A stretch of 64,000 bases of DNA, taken from assembly GCA_030062745.1 (NCBI GenBank), contig CP099842.1, forward strand, positions 21,485,822 to 21,549,821, in the 5' to 3' direction. Numbering within the stretch: the stretch's first letter is position 1; each line of letters begins with the position of its first letter. A model generated the notes under the pieces. It ran no database searches. It worked only from the letters and a program-made list of their open reading frames with translations, and was not told where the DNA came from. The position numbers and the translations under genes are program-made. Below are positions 45,201-57,200 of the stretch, one piece after another. Source of the DNA: Capitulum mitella (Eukaryota > Arthropoda > Thecostraca > Pollicipedomorpha > Pollicipedidae).

Positions 45201-48200
45201 CTTCCCTTTGTAGTATTTTGTATGTAGTTGCTATAGCGTTCACCTGTTGCTGTTTTCTTCCTGTGCATGTGGGTTGTCATATGCAGCGTATCTGGAGGAA
45301 ACTGCTGCTAAGTGGAGCTGCTCATGGTCTATCTGATCCAATGAAAGTGCCGGGTAGAGCTGCACGTGACCGCGTGACCCGTTGGCCGGCAGGTATCCGC
45401 CAGCTGCAGTGTATCCTGCTGAAGGTGGCCCTGCTGCTGGGCGTGGAACTGCACGAGAACGTCAGCTTTGAGGAGCTGGTGGAGCCGGCCGACGAGCTGA
45501 CCGGCTGGCGGGCCCGGCTCAGCCCGCCCGACCACCCGGCCGCCCAGTTCCAGTTCGACGTGCTGATCGGAGCTGACGGCAAGCGCAACACGTTCCCCTG
45601 TGAGTGAGGCGGCGCCGGCCCGGCGGCGGAAGGTGACGCCGGAAACGCCGCTGGACATTCATTTGGGAGCCTAAAATCAACACTTATACGTGGACAGGCT
45701 TGCTGGTGATGTCTTATCATTCACGCACTTGTTAAAAATGGCATTGTCGTGTTAATTTATGCATTTTGCAAAACTGTTCCAATGCGAATGACGTGTGTTT
45801 TTAATGGAATCGAGCGTTATTCCTTCACTCTTAAGGCACTGATCATAGACTGACATGAAGATCGTTAAGTGATAGAAGTGGATTGCATCACGAGTATTGC
45901 ATGTCTTTCATCCGCGTGTTTACCATCCGCCATGTTCATTTATTTTGAAACGGTTTCGCGGATCGTGAGAACGTTTGCTGTAAACAGAGCCGCTGGGAGA
46001 CGTGTCGTGGTCAGGGTGGGCGGCGTCAGCTTCCGGCCAGACCCTCCTGGGGTTCGTCCTCTGTCGCTGGCGCCCGAGCGAAACAGCGATGCACCCGCAT
46101 GTTTCTCTGTGCCGCACCAGTGCGGTTTGGCAGCCAGCTGCATTGTGTATCGTCTCGCAGAGATACTGCTCTGTGCCACGAACTAAGTGCAAATTGATGT
46201 CGTGCTTCGGGTGATCTCTCTGTTTGGGTTGTCAGAACCTGTCTTCGAATTCCTGCTTTGTCCTTTTCCCGGCGCCTGGTGGGTTGTTTTTATCGTTTGC
46301 TGAACGCCTCATAGTGACGTGCCAGGTAAATGTCCCTTCGAGTGAAGCATTACTCCGACCGCAAAAGACGTTTGTGTCAGGCAGCGGCATTTTCCGTTAT
46401 ACTTGGACACGTCTGGAAAGAGCAGTGGAAGCACGTACTTATGCTGCGCCGCCGTTGCCCGTCTCCGCTGGTGAATGGCTCTGCGCTTTGTCGTTCCGTA
46501 CCTCGCCTGCGGAGCGTCTTGCCGACGCCGCGCGTCCCCGCCGGCAGGCTTCAGGCGTAAGGAGTTCCGCGGCAAGCTGGCCATCGCCATCACGGCCAAC
46601 TTCGTCAACCGGCACACGGAGGCCGAGGCGCGCGTCGACGAGATCTCCGGCGTCGCCTTCATCTTCAACCAGAAGTTCTTCAAGGACCTGAGCGCCGCCA
46701 CCGGCATCGACCTAGAGAACATCGTCTACTACAAGGACGAGACGCACTACTTCGTCATGACGGCCAAGAAGCAGAGCCTGCTGGCCAAGGGCGTGCTCCT
46801 GCAGGTGGGTCCGATGTCGGATGACTCGATCGGGCGATGTTACGATCAGCACGGACACATTTGCCGCCCAGGAACGAGCTCTGATGGACTCGGGAGGTCT
46901 CTTCACGGACTGTGAATCGTTGAACGGAAGTGCAAAAGCAGCGGGGTCACGTAGAATCTTGAAAGCGTGCTGCGTGTCTCTCAGTCACGTATCCTGTGCG
47001 TTCCGAGGCTTCCATATGTGTATGTGGCAGTTGGAATGTGACGTATCGGTGCGTCATATCGGTCCGCGTCCGTGGGGCTATGGCATCCTGTTTTGCACAC
47101 ATTCCTTGTACTTGGTATCAATTCGTTTATCAGTGAGTGTTGCATCAGTGCTGCTGTGGGATCTCAGGGTGTTAGTAAGCGCTGTACATTTGCTGTCTTC
47201 CGTATCTCTGCAGTGGAATCCTGGTGTTTCATAGGGTCTTTACTTGTATTATCAAATGAGTAATGCATGATCGTAAGCAGCGTGCCTGAGTCACTGCGGA
47301 ATGCAGTGGTCAACATGGTCTTTATCCGTTTGAACCGGAACCCAATGTCTGCTTGTGGCTGTGCATGTTTTGCTTTGATTGGGAATAAGTGTTTCCTGAT
47401 GCCCTGATTCTCCAACACTGCTGGATGTCATTGTTTTTCGATGCGATTTGTCTGTGATGGTTTCCAATTTTTAATGGCACGGTCGATTGTTCGTCTGTGG
47501 TTCTGTGCGCAATGCAGGACGCGGACTCAAAAACTCCCTAAATTCCCCCGTGTGTCTGTGGTGTATCGGTCTTGTCAGGCAGTGATTGCTGAGAGGCCGT
47601 CGCATTCTTCGCCGTAAACCGTCAGTTGTCGATCCCCGGACCCAGATTACGATATCATGGCGGCCCACCCTCCCGCCTTCGGTCGGAACACCATCGCCGG
47701 AACACGTCCGGGGCATTGGCCGGCGTGCTCCCGTGTTCCCGCCGCCCGGCTGCCGAGACCATGCGGTCAGCTCGGGCCAGACCGGACCGGAACCGGACCT
47801 GCCCCTCGGCAGTCAGCACACGCCAGGGACGCTCAGCGAGGCCCGGCCTTGAGGTGGTCCCCCGGAGTCGCTGGCGGCGGCGGAGTCCGTCGCCGTCTGC
47901 TGACCCGGCTCTCGCTGCCGCCAGGACCACCAGGACACGACTCAGCTGCTCTCGCCGGAGAACATCGACCGAGAGGAACTGATGGCGTACGCCCGGGAGG
48001 CGGCCGACTTCTCCACCGACCGGCAGCTGCCGCAGCTGGCCTTCGCGCTCAACCACTACGGCCTGGAGGACGTGGCCATGTTCGACTTCACCTGCATGTA
48101 CGCCGCGTGCCACGCCAGCACGGTGACGGAGCGCCGCGGCCACGGCCTCCTGCTGCAGCTGGTCGGCGACAGTCTGCTCGAGGTTCGTGACCGGCTCGGG

Positions 48201-51200
48201 CAGCGGTACACCAGCCCTCACTGAACTGCGCACCTTTCGCAGAACGCGGCACGGGACGTATGGTTTACTGTTGGTGATTTCTCTCGGCTGCTGTGAGAAC
48301 CGTAACGGAGCTTGAGCCGAGCGGCGTATACGAAACCCGTCCAGGGTCGCGTGACCGGTGAGCAGCACCCATCACACGAATGCTCGTTTTTGCGATGTGA
48401 GACTTCCCGGCTGCGTTACGTAACGTGTCTCGGTTTACCTAGATACGTGAGGCCCCCCTATGAATGTTCCATATCGGGTATCTTTCTGTGCTATCCGGAT
48501 CACACTCCACGGTGTTCTAACGTGCGTGGCCGCGCCGCCGGCGGTGTGGCCCGGTTACAGCGGCCGACCTCGGGCGGGTCCACCGCCGCCGTGGCCGACT
48601 CCGACGCCGTCTCTTTGTTCGGCAGCCGTTCTGGCCGACCGGCAGCGGCTGCGCACGCGGCTTCCTCTCCTGCTTCGACGCCGCCTGGCAGATCCGCTCG
48701 TGGGCGAACCCGCGCGTCTCCACGCTCGAGTGCGTGGCCGAGCGCGAGTCCACCTACCGGCTGCTGGCGCAGACGACGCCCAAGAACCTGAGCAGCGACC
48801 ACGGCGGCTACAGTCTGGACCCGCGCACCAGGTCGGTCGTCGCTGGAGGCCGGGCCGGGCTGCGGCCGACCCGTCTCTTATCGGACTTCACCCAGGCAGT
48901 CTGGAGACGGCATGTGACTGGCGGAGGAGATGAATCACACACACAACTGAGAAACTGTGCCGTCCAAACGAGATTGCCCTTGCTTAAAATGGCGTCTGGC
49001 TTCTGCGGACTATGGCGTGAGATGGCGCAGTCAATCACGACCTTGCATTTCATGCCCGTCCGTCGGGTTTGTAGCTGCCTGTTTGATGTTTGTTTGATAA
49101 CCCTGTTCGATGTTTGTTGTACCCAGTGGTACCTTGATTGGGAGCTATCAGGCAGTTTCTAGATCAAACGAGGTGAGGGAAAAGCCCAAGGCTAATTTAT
49201 CACGTTCTCGTGGTGACAAAGGCGTACCACTAAATGCCGTAAGTTATCGTGTTACAGCATGGACTACTGAATTACTCACGTACTCCGAAAAACTAAAAAA
49301 CCATCTGAGTAAAACGTCATTACGAAATCATTGAGTCGTAATCATTGAGTCGACTCATTAGATACTTTCTCATTAGATACTCTCATTAGACTCATTAGAC
49401 TCATTAGATTGAGTCGACTCATATAGATACCGCTCTTGACATAAATCAGAGCAGCTTTTTTGTGGGACTCTCTTAAAAGAGAGATTGGTGGCATGTTTTG
49501 GGAGTGCGCTGCCTTTTGGCCGGTCATGTGTCATTACCTGACGTCATAACAGCACTTCAGACACCCAGTGTAGACTGGCTTTCCTCAGATCGAGTTACCA
49601 AACTTGGCCACTACCTGCGGATAACTGAGTTGAAGCTATACCCAGTCTTCGCCGGCTGTGGGTCGGTCCACTCTGACCCGTTGCCGGCCGTGAGTCAAGC
49701 TGTTGTGGTTTTGTGTGGTCAAACTTGACCACCGCCTGCGGACAACTGTGTTCGAGCTGCACCCAGTCTCCGCTGGCTGTGGATCGGTCCGCTCTAACCC
49801 GCCGCCGGCGGTGTGGAGGCCTCCTCTGACCCGCCGCCGGCTGTGTGTAGACCTCCTCTGGCCAGCCGCCGGCTGTGTGTAGGCCTCCTTTGACCCGCCG
49901 CCGGCTGTGTGTAGGCCTCCTCTGACCCGCCGCCGGCTGTGTGTAGGCCTCCTCTGACCCGCTGCCGGCTGTGTGTAGGCCTCCTCTGACCCGCTGCCGG
50001 CTGTGTGTAGGCCTCCTCTGACCCGCCGCCGGCTGTGTGTAGGCCTCCTCTGACCCGCTGCCGGCTGTGTGTAGGCCTCCTCTGACCCGCTGCCGGCTGT
50101 GTGTAGGCCTCCTCTGACCCGCCGCCGGCTGTGTGTAGGCCTCCTCTGACCCCCTGCCGGCCGTGTGTAGGCCTCCTCTGACCCGCCGCCGGCTGTGTGT
50201 AGGCCTCCTGTGACCCGCCGCCGGCCGTGGGTCGGCCTCCTCTGACCCGCCGCCGGCTCGGCAGGTACCCGAACCTGAACCTGCAGGCGGTGGAGCCGCG
50301 CCAGGTAGCCGCCCTGGTCGACACGGACGCCCCGGAGGCGCTGGCTACCCAGCTGGCGGCGGCGGCCGCGGCGGCGCGCAGTGACCAGGCCGAACTGCCG
50401 GCCCACAAGCGGCCGTACCAGCCGATCGACGACGCAGAGCTGCTGCGCTGGTGCCAGCGCCGCCTGGCCGCCGTCGACGCGGCCGTCACCGTCACCGACC
50501 TCACCACCAGCTTCCAGTCGGGTCAGTGCGGGCAGCAGGACAGTCAGTCCGCTGCTGGTCTGTATCGGAGGACTGCGAGCCCACCCGGTCTGGCCCGGAG
50601 GAGAGCGTGTCGTCGGTGGTGCCATTGCCGGCTGTCCTGCCGCTGTGCTGTGCTGTGCTGTGCTGTGCTGCGCTGTGAGCTGGGCCGCGCCGTGGACTGC
50701 TGGCGCGGTCCATTCTGCCCGACCTGCCCGCCTGACGACCGCGCTGCACTCTGCCGCAGGCCTGGCGCTCTGCGGCCTGCTGAGCAGCTACCGGCCGGAG
50801 CTGCTGGAGCTGGCGGCGCTGCGGCCGGACGAGGCGCTGGCCAACACGCGGCTGGCGCTGCGCCTGCTGGAGACGGAGCTGGGCGTGGCGCCGGTGATGA
50901 TGGCCGAGGAACTGGCCGGCGAGCAGCCGCCCGACCGGCTGGCCATGCTCAGCTACATCAGCCGCGTGTACGACGCCCTGCACGGCCAGCCGCCGGCCGG
51001 CCGCGCCAGGATCGCCGTGAGTTCCCCCTCCCGCGGGAGGTGGGAAGGAGGTCGAAGGGACGTCTGACGCTGGGGTGCGGGAGGACAGGATAGGTCACAG
51101 TGACGTCCTGACGCTGGGGCGCGGGAGGACACGTTAGGCCGCATGGACGTCTGGTGCGGGAGTGCAGGAGGACCGGGCAGGCCACATGGACGTCTGATGC

Positions 51201-54200
51201 GGGGAGGGCTCGGCTTCCCTCGGGACACGACGGTAGAATCTGGTGCACAGCACGGTCTTGAGGTCCAACGGGCCGCGGGAAAATGTGGGAGAACATATCT
51301 GGTCGCAGCGGATAACTGGGGGACTTTATTGTCCTCACGGTGGCAGAACATTGGTGGTAAGTGATGTATTACACCGTGTGTGACCGTACCCGGAGTTCGA
51401 AACTTTCCTAACGGCTAGCCGTCTTGTTTCCGCACCTCGATCCCTTTTCATGTGTTCTCTCTGTGTGTCTGTCCGCTGCTCCGTCGTCACCCTGTGTCTG
51501 CCCACCTCTGTGACGTTTCCCTGCCTGTCCGTGCTGACACCTGTCCCTGGCGGTAGGAGTTTCTGCGGGAGGAGGCTGGCTCTCCGCGGCGGCCGCCGTC
51601 CGGTCGGCCGGCTCCTGACGGCAGACACAGCGCCAACGGCGACACCCTGCGACGCCAGAGGAAGCGCAAGAGCGAGGCTGCCCACCAGAGATCGGTCAGT
51701 ATACCCGGCCGCACCGCCGGAGGCGGGACGGTAGCGAGATGAGTAGAGTTTGGGACTTGGGAGGTCGTCAGGTTCCTCGTGACGCAGGCGTAACGTCGCA
51801 GCTGTCGTGGCGGACCCCCCAGATCACGGTCCGAAGGACGTGTCAGTTTTGTTGGACCCACCAGACTTAGGATGCGAGGGACATGTCCGCCGTGTTGAAC
51901 TCACTGGAATAGTCTAAGTCTGGTTGACCAGTCTGGCTGCCGTCGTATGTCATCTTTCCGCGTGTGCTCTGCGCGTGAAATGGACGTTCTCTGTGGCCGT
52001 GCGTGACGGGTCAGGGCGGTGGCGCGTCGTCTGTAGGACCAGCCGTCCGACGGCAGCGTCGACGACGACGAGGCGTTGGCGGACGGCCGGAACGGCTCGG
52101 TCGGCGACGAGAGCGACTCGTCCAGTCTGAGCTCGGACGAGGAGCCGGCCTCGGCCGCCACCGCCGCGCCCGGCCGGCTGGACGCCGGCAAGCTGGCGCT
52201 GGTGGAGGCGGCGTTCCGCTCGGCCGGCTCGGCGCCGGCGACGCCGGGCGGCCGCGGCCGCCGCCTGGACGCGGGCGCGCTGGGCGCCCGGCTGGCGGCG
52301 CTGGAACGCTCGCTGGCCGGAGGCGGCTCGACCGAGCGCCGCCGCCTGGTGCGCCGGGAGCGGCGCCAACTGCGCTCGTTGGCCGAGCGGTGCGCCGACC
52401 TGGAGGCCACGCTGCTGGGCAGCGGCGCCGGCCCGGCGGCCGACCCGGCCAGCTTCGACGACTTCACCGTCCACCTGTACCGCAAGACGGCCGCCGACTT
52501 CGAGCTGCGCCGCCGCCGGCTGGAGGATATGGTGTTCTGCCCCGTGAGCCGCCGCGTGTGGACCGGTCTGCCCCGCCTGCCCGCCTGCCCGCCTGCCCGC
52601 CGGCCGTCGGCCGCCAAGCTGTCGCCTAAAACCGCTTACTCCGGCTGTTCTGTGACTGGCGTGTCCGCGGAGTTTCAGTTTGTTTCGTCGTGACATGCAG
52701 GAGTGACGGTGTTTCCGTGCGAAGCAAGACCAAGACGGACACCTGCGTTGGAGTTTTACTAACGACTTCAATGTTTTTTTGGCGCCTTTGGAGAGTTGTG
52801 GTCGGCTTTCTTGTGGCTGTATGACGTACCCCAGCCTCTTGTGTTTTACATTGTTTGATACAAAGTTTGTTTTGTGACATCACGCATGTTCCCTTTTAGC
52901 TTCTAATTACACTACGCTTAATACATGTATCTGTAATGTGCTGGTGGTAAACAGGTTTGTCGTTTTTACCTGTCGAACGTGTCACATTCAGATGCCGTGA
53001 AACGTGCGTCCTAGAACGGTCTGTGAGGGATATGTGCAGTATCCCATACAAAGATCCCAGCTCCCAGCGGCCAGCCGTATTTCATGGCCGACCCTGTGTA
53101 CCTGGCAGAACCGTGTGGCACCGGAGCTCAAGAAGGAGCTGAAACCGCCGGGCCCGGAGCTCTCCAAGAAGGAGCAGTTCGCCTCCAAGGTGAAGGACCT
53201 GGAGGCCAAGTTCAGTGGCACGTACCAGCCTCCGGACAAGAAGCCAAAGGTAAGCCTTGCCTGGTCGGCGGCAGACAGGCGCGATGATTTCGAAATGTGA
53301 CAATCCTTTCGTGTCACAGCGCCATTGCGGTGTGTGTGGGACACAGGCGCGCCGTGTGGGACCAGCGGGCGTCGCAGGTAGGTCTGTGCTCGTTCGAGGA
53401 GCGCTGTTCCTCGGCCGCCGCTCAGAGGCGTGTCTGAGCCCTCGTCTGAGCCCGACCCGGCGCTGGTCCACAGGCGGCGTCCCGCGTCATTGGCCGTATC
53501 GAGAAGACGGACTGGAACGTGCAGCAGATCGAGCGCAAGATCGAGGAGAGCCGCCAGCCGTACGTGAGCCGCGACCGGGACTGCACCGTGCCCCGCTGGA
53601 ACCGGCTCGCCTTCGACGACAAGGTGCGGCCAGAGCGGCGGCCACCGGCCGGCCGGCCCGGCGGCCACTCATCATTCGACGTCAGGCCGGCTTATTTCGG
53701 GCCTGTCGGCTATTCTCGGCTGTTTTCAATGGGGGCCGTGACTGCGTTGCGGGCGGATGACGCCGAAATAACGCTGGAGCCGGCCCAGACGCCCCCGGCC
53801 CCGGCTACTTTGAGCAGTGGCTCTGTCGGCCAGAGTTCAAAGTTATGATAATATAGCAGGGCTCGGGCCCTGTATAACTGAGTAATTGTGTCTGTTACTT
53901 ATAAACTTGCGTTTCATGTTTTCTGTAGCTTGTTCTTCGTGAAGGTTTCGTGAACGATGGATTGAGTATGTTTCTGTAAGGATTTGTTTCACTCAAGGAG
54001 GCCTTGTGTAGATAGATCTTTGGGTCGGGCTCTGTTTCAATTATGGTGAGCGTTCCCATTAAATGTTAATGGTTTATTTTACCAATAGTATGCCCACGCG
54101 ATAAGTATGGGCCAAAAATGCTGAGTTGCTTGTTTAGTTGTTAGAGTCGTAAATGTGCCAGCTATAATGTTTGGCTTCAGGTTTGGTCCGGGCACTCGGT

Positions 54201-57200
54201 CTTGGCTGACGAAATTGTTAGCGATGTTTGAATAACTGAACACCATGGTCTTTGGCCCCACCGGTTGCTCCGGCTTTCTTTTTACCCCGGGCCCAGGTCC
54301 ATACTGATTCCAACCCCTTTGCGAAAGTGCACACCTCGCGCCAACCAGGTCCTGACGCGCGAACAGAGCTCGGCCCGTGTCCGTCGCTGACCGTCCCCCC
54401 CCCCCCACCCCACCAGTTCCAGGCGATCCAAAGCCGAGCCGACGGGTCGGCCGGTGCGGCGGACCCGGCCGCCAAGTACGCCGAGCTGGACCACCACGTG
54501 CGCCGGCTGGACTGGCAGCGGCTCGACGGCACCACGCGAGACGTCGGCCGCCGCGGCAACAACCGGGTCTCGCAGATGGCCGAGCGGTTCCTGGCGCGCG
54601 ACGGCGGCCGGCCGCCGCCGGCGCCGGCCCAGGTACGCCCGCAGCGCGGCCTGGCGGCGCGGCTGCGAAGCTCGGCGCGCGCCGCGCTCCGCCGGCTGCG
54701 CGCGCTGGCTGTGGCATGTGCCTGCTACCTGCTGGCCGTCTACGCGCTGTGGCTGGTGGCCGGGGACGCCCTGCGGGAGCTGGGCATCTAGGGCAGCAGT
54801 CTCCCGCTCCCTCTCTCTCTCTCCCTCTCTGTCCCGCTCTCTCCCCTCTGTCGGGCCCAGCGGGCGCCGGTGTCCGGCGGTTCCGCCCGGCCGCGGGGGA
54901 CGCCGGGTTCGCGGTTGTGAGGCGTCCGTTGGCGGCGGGCGAGGTGGTCGCTTTGCTCGGTGCTACGAAGATACCTGCGTGAAGGATAACTGTGATGGGG
55001 CTGAGAGATTTGTAACCAGTCCATGCTCAGGAGGGTGTTGGCGATCGTAACACATTGTTGGCCGTTGGATTGTTTTACACTGGTTCCCCTGCTCGCGTCG
55101 TGGGCATTATAGGGCACGCACGCCCATTGGGTGCTGCTTCCAACAACGATACGCTTCCGTGTGTGATATTATTCGATAGTATTGCCAGCGTTATCGAATG
55201 TTGTTCTGTTTTAAAAGCTTTTACACAAATAAAGGTCTTAACATCCACGCGGGACTGCTTTAACAACTTTCCACTAAAGCTTCTGGTGATGTGCTTCCGC
55301 CATGCCGACCTCATCTCTCCTGCCTGTCGAATTTCTCGGTCTTCATGTCCGTTCCTCTGGCCTGTGTTTCCGTGTCGCAGTGCGTCGGCTCCGACGTCCT
55401 CTCATCTTCCCTAGTTCCAGTACGATCACCGACGCCGCCGTCCGTCGTCCGTCCGCTCTATGTCCGTCTCTCCGTCCTGCCAGTCGCCCTGCTGGTCGCC
55501 CTGTCCGTCTGCCCGTGTCGAGGTGTGCTGAGGTGTGCTCGGCGGCGGGCCGGGTCGGCCTGCGCCGCCGGCGGACGGTGATCGGCTGTGCAGCTGTACA
55601 GCGGGCGCCGGTCGGTCCCGGACAGCAGTCCGTGTACATACCTCGGGACTAACACACTCCGGAGACGGCGCCGGCTCGGCCGTGACGCCCGCCACACCGC
55701 CGGCCCGTCACAGGCGGCGACACACTAAACGCATGCGTCCGAATGGTCTCTGAACGGAGACGAGTCGCACGGAGGGCCAGGGTAGGACGCCGACAGCTGA
55801 CGGAGGGACGGCTGGCTCGTCACTGATGGACTGGACTGACTGACTGGTCTGACAGACTGGACTGACGGGCTGGACTGACGGACTGGTCTGACGGGTAGGA
55901 ATGACGGACTGGACTGACAGATTAGTCTGACAGACTAGACTTACGAATCGGACTGACGGATTGGTTTGACAGACTGTACTGACACTAGTCTGACAGACGA
56001 CTGACGGACTGGATTGACGGACTGTACAGACTGGTCTTATAGATGGGACTGGCAGACTGTTCTGAAAGATTGGACTGACAAACTGTTCTGAAAGACTGGA
56101 CTGACAGACTGGCCACGCATGCGCTCGTACTGGATTAGCAGCATTAACAGTGAGGGTCGGGTATCGCGGAGCTTATGGTAGCCGACGATCGTCCTTTGAT
56201 GCAGCTGACGTAGCTGACGCTGTGACGTGCGGAGCCTCCGTTGCCGGACGGACGTGGCTGGTCTTATAGTGCAACGCTGACGTAACGTGGACTCATAAGG
56301 ATGATCGGCTGACTGAAAGAGACGAATAAATGACCTGACGAACATGACGCGGTTGTGTCATTCCACTGGGACGACAATCGCCGATGTAGAATCTTAGCGT
56401 GACAACGGAGACGGAATAGGGGACGAATTGCGTGCCATTTTCATGCGGCAGGTTTCAGAGTTCGTTCTCAGACACAGGCGACGACGACACCAACGGTTTA
56501 GTGAAAAGACGGTGAAACAAGGTGGATTAATCGGGATCAGGCATTGACATGAAATTTATGATCCCAACATGTGCATAGAAGCGAGAAATGGAAGAGACTC
56601 TAACGAGAAATCACACAGACGAACAAACACATAACACAAGCGAATGAGGTTATATGTACGTGTTGACCGCAGAAAGTGGAAGAGTCCTTAACGAGAAATC
56701 ACGCAGAACAAACAACGCAATCGAATGAGACCATATTGCGCTTTAATGCTTTGGAGCTGAATGGTAAGGCAGATGATGCATGAACGTGGAACTACACCAG
56801 TTTAACGAATTGGCATGCCTGGAAAGGGGAAGACATGCTCCTCAAAGATACAACAGTTTTTTAGCCAACAATATGCTGAACGGAATGGTGGTCAACGAAA
56901 GCGACAGGTAAAAATGAGATTCGAGCGATGGGGATATGGATTTCACTCATAAGCACGTCATTATGAGAGGCGGTCTTATCCACACATGCGGAAATCTTTG
57001 GTTGTCAGGTACTTATCAATATTTGTGAAATACGATGTACAAAACATGCCTGATTCGGGGATCACAAGCATGTATCGAGGCTGAAGGTATGTATCAAAGC
57101 TTGTTTCACGGGAAGGTTGGGTTTAATCCCCTCTCTTATTCTTATTCCTCCTCCCTTCTCATAGGCATGACTACAAACACGACATGACGTCTGATGGCAA

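Larger units (their letters stand above)
40661..45392. other. MICAL intron 3
   Basis: 4.7 kb with no supported exon. It contains two minisatellites (42840-43030, 43770-44012) and GC-rich blocks around 43.0-43.6 and 44.6-44.95 kb whose open frames lack splice or homology support. Confidence 0.8.
48832..50264. other. MICAL intron 7
   Basis: Contains CTCATTAGA repeats with two TGAGTCGACTCA palindromes (49340-49425) and the 32 bp minisatellite that ends at the exon 8 acceptor. Confidence 0.75.

Noticed and set aside
49636..50625. Minus-strand frames of 237-329 codons with periodic Gly/Gln/Arg sequence
   Set aside because: Antisense of the 32 bp minisatellite and MICAL exon 8.
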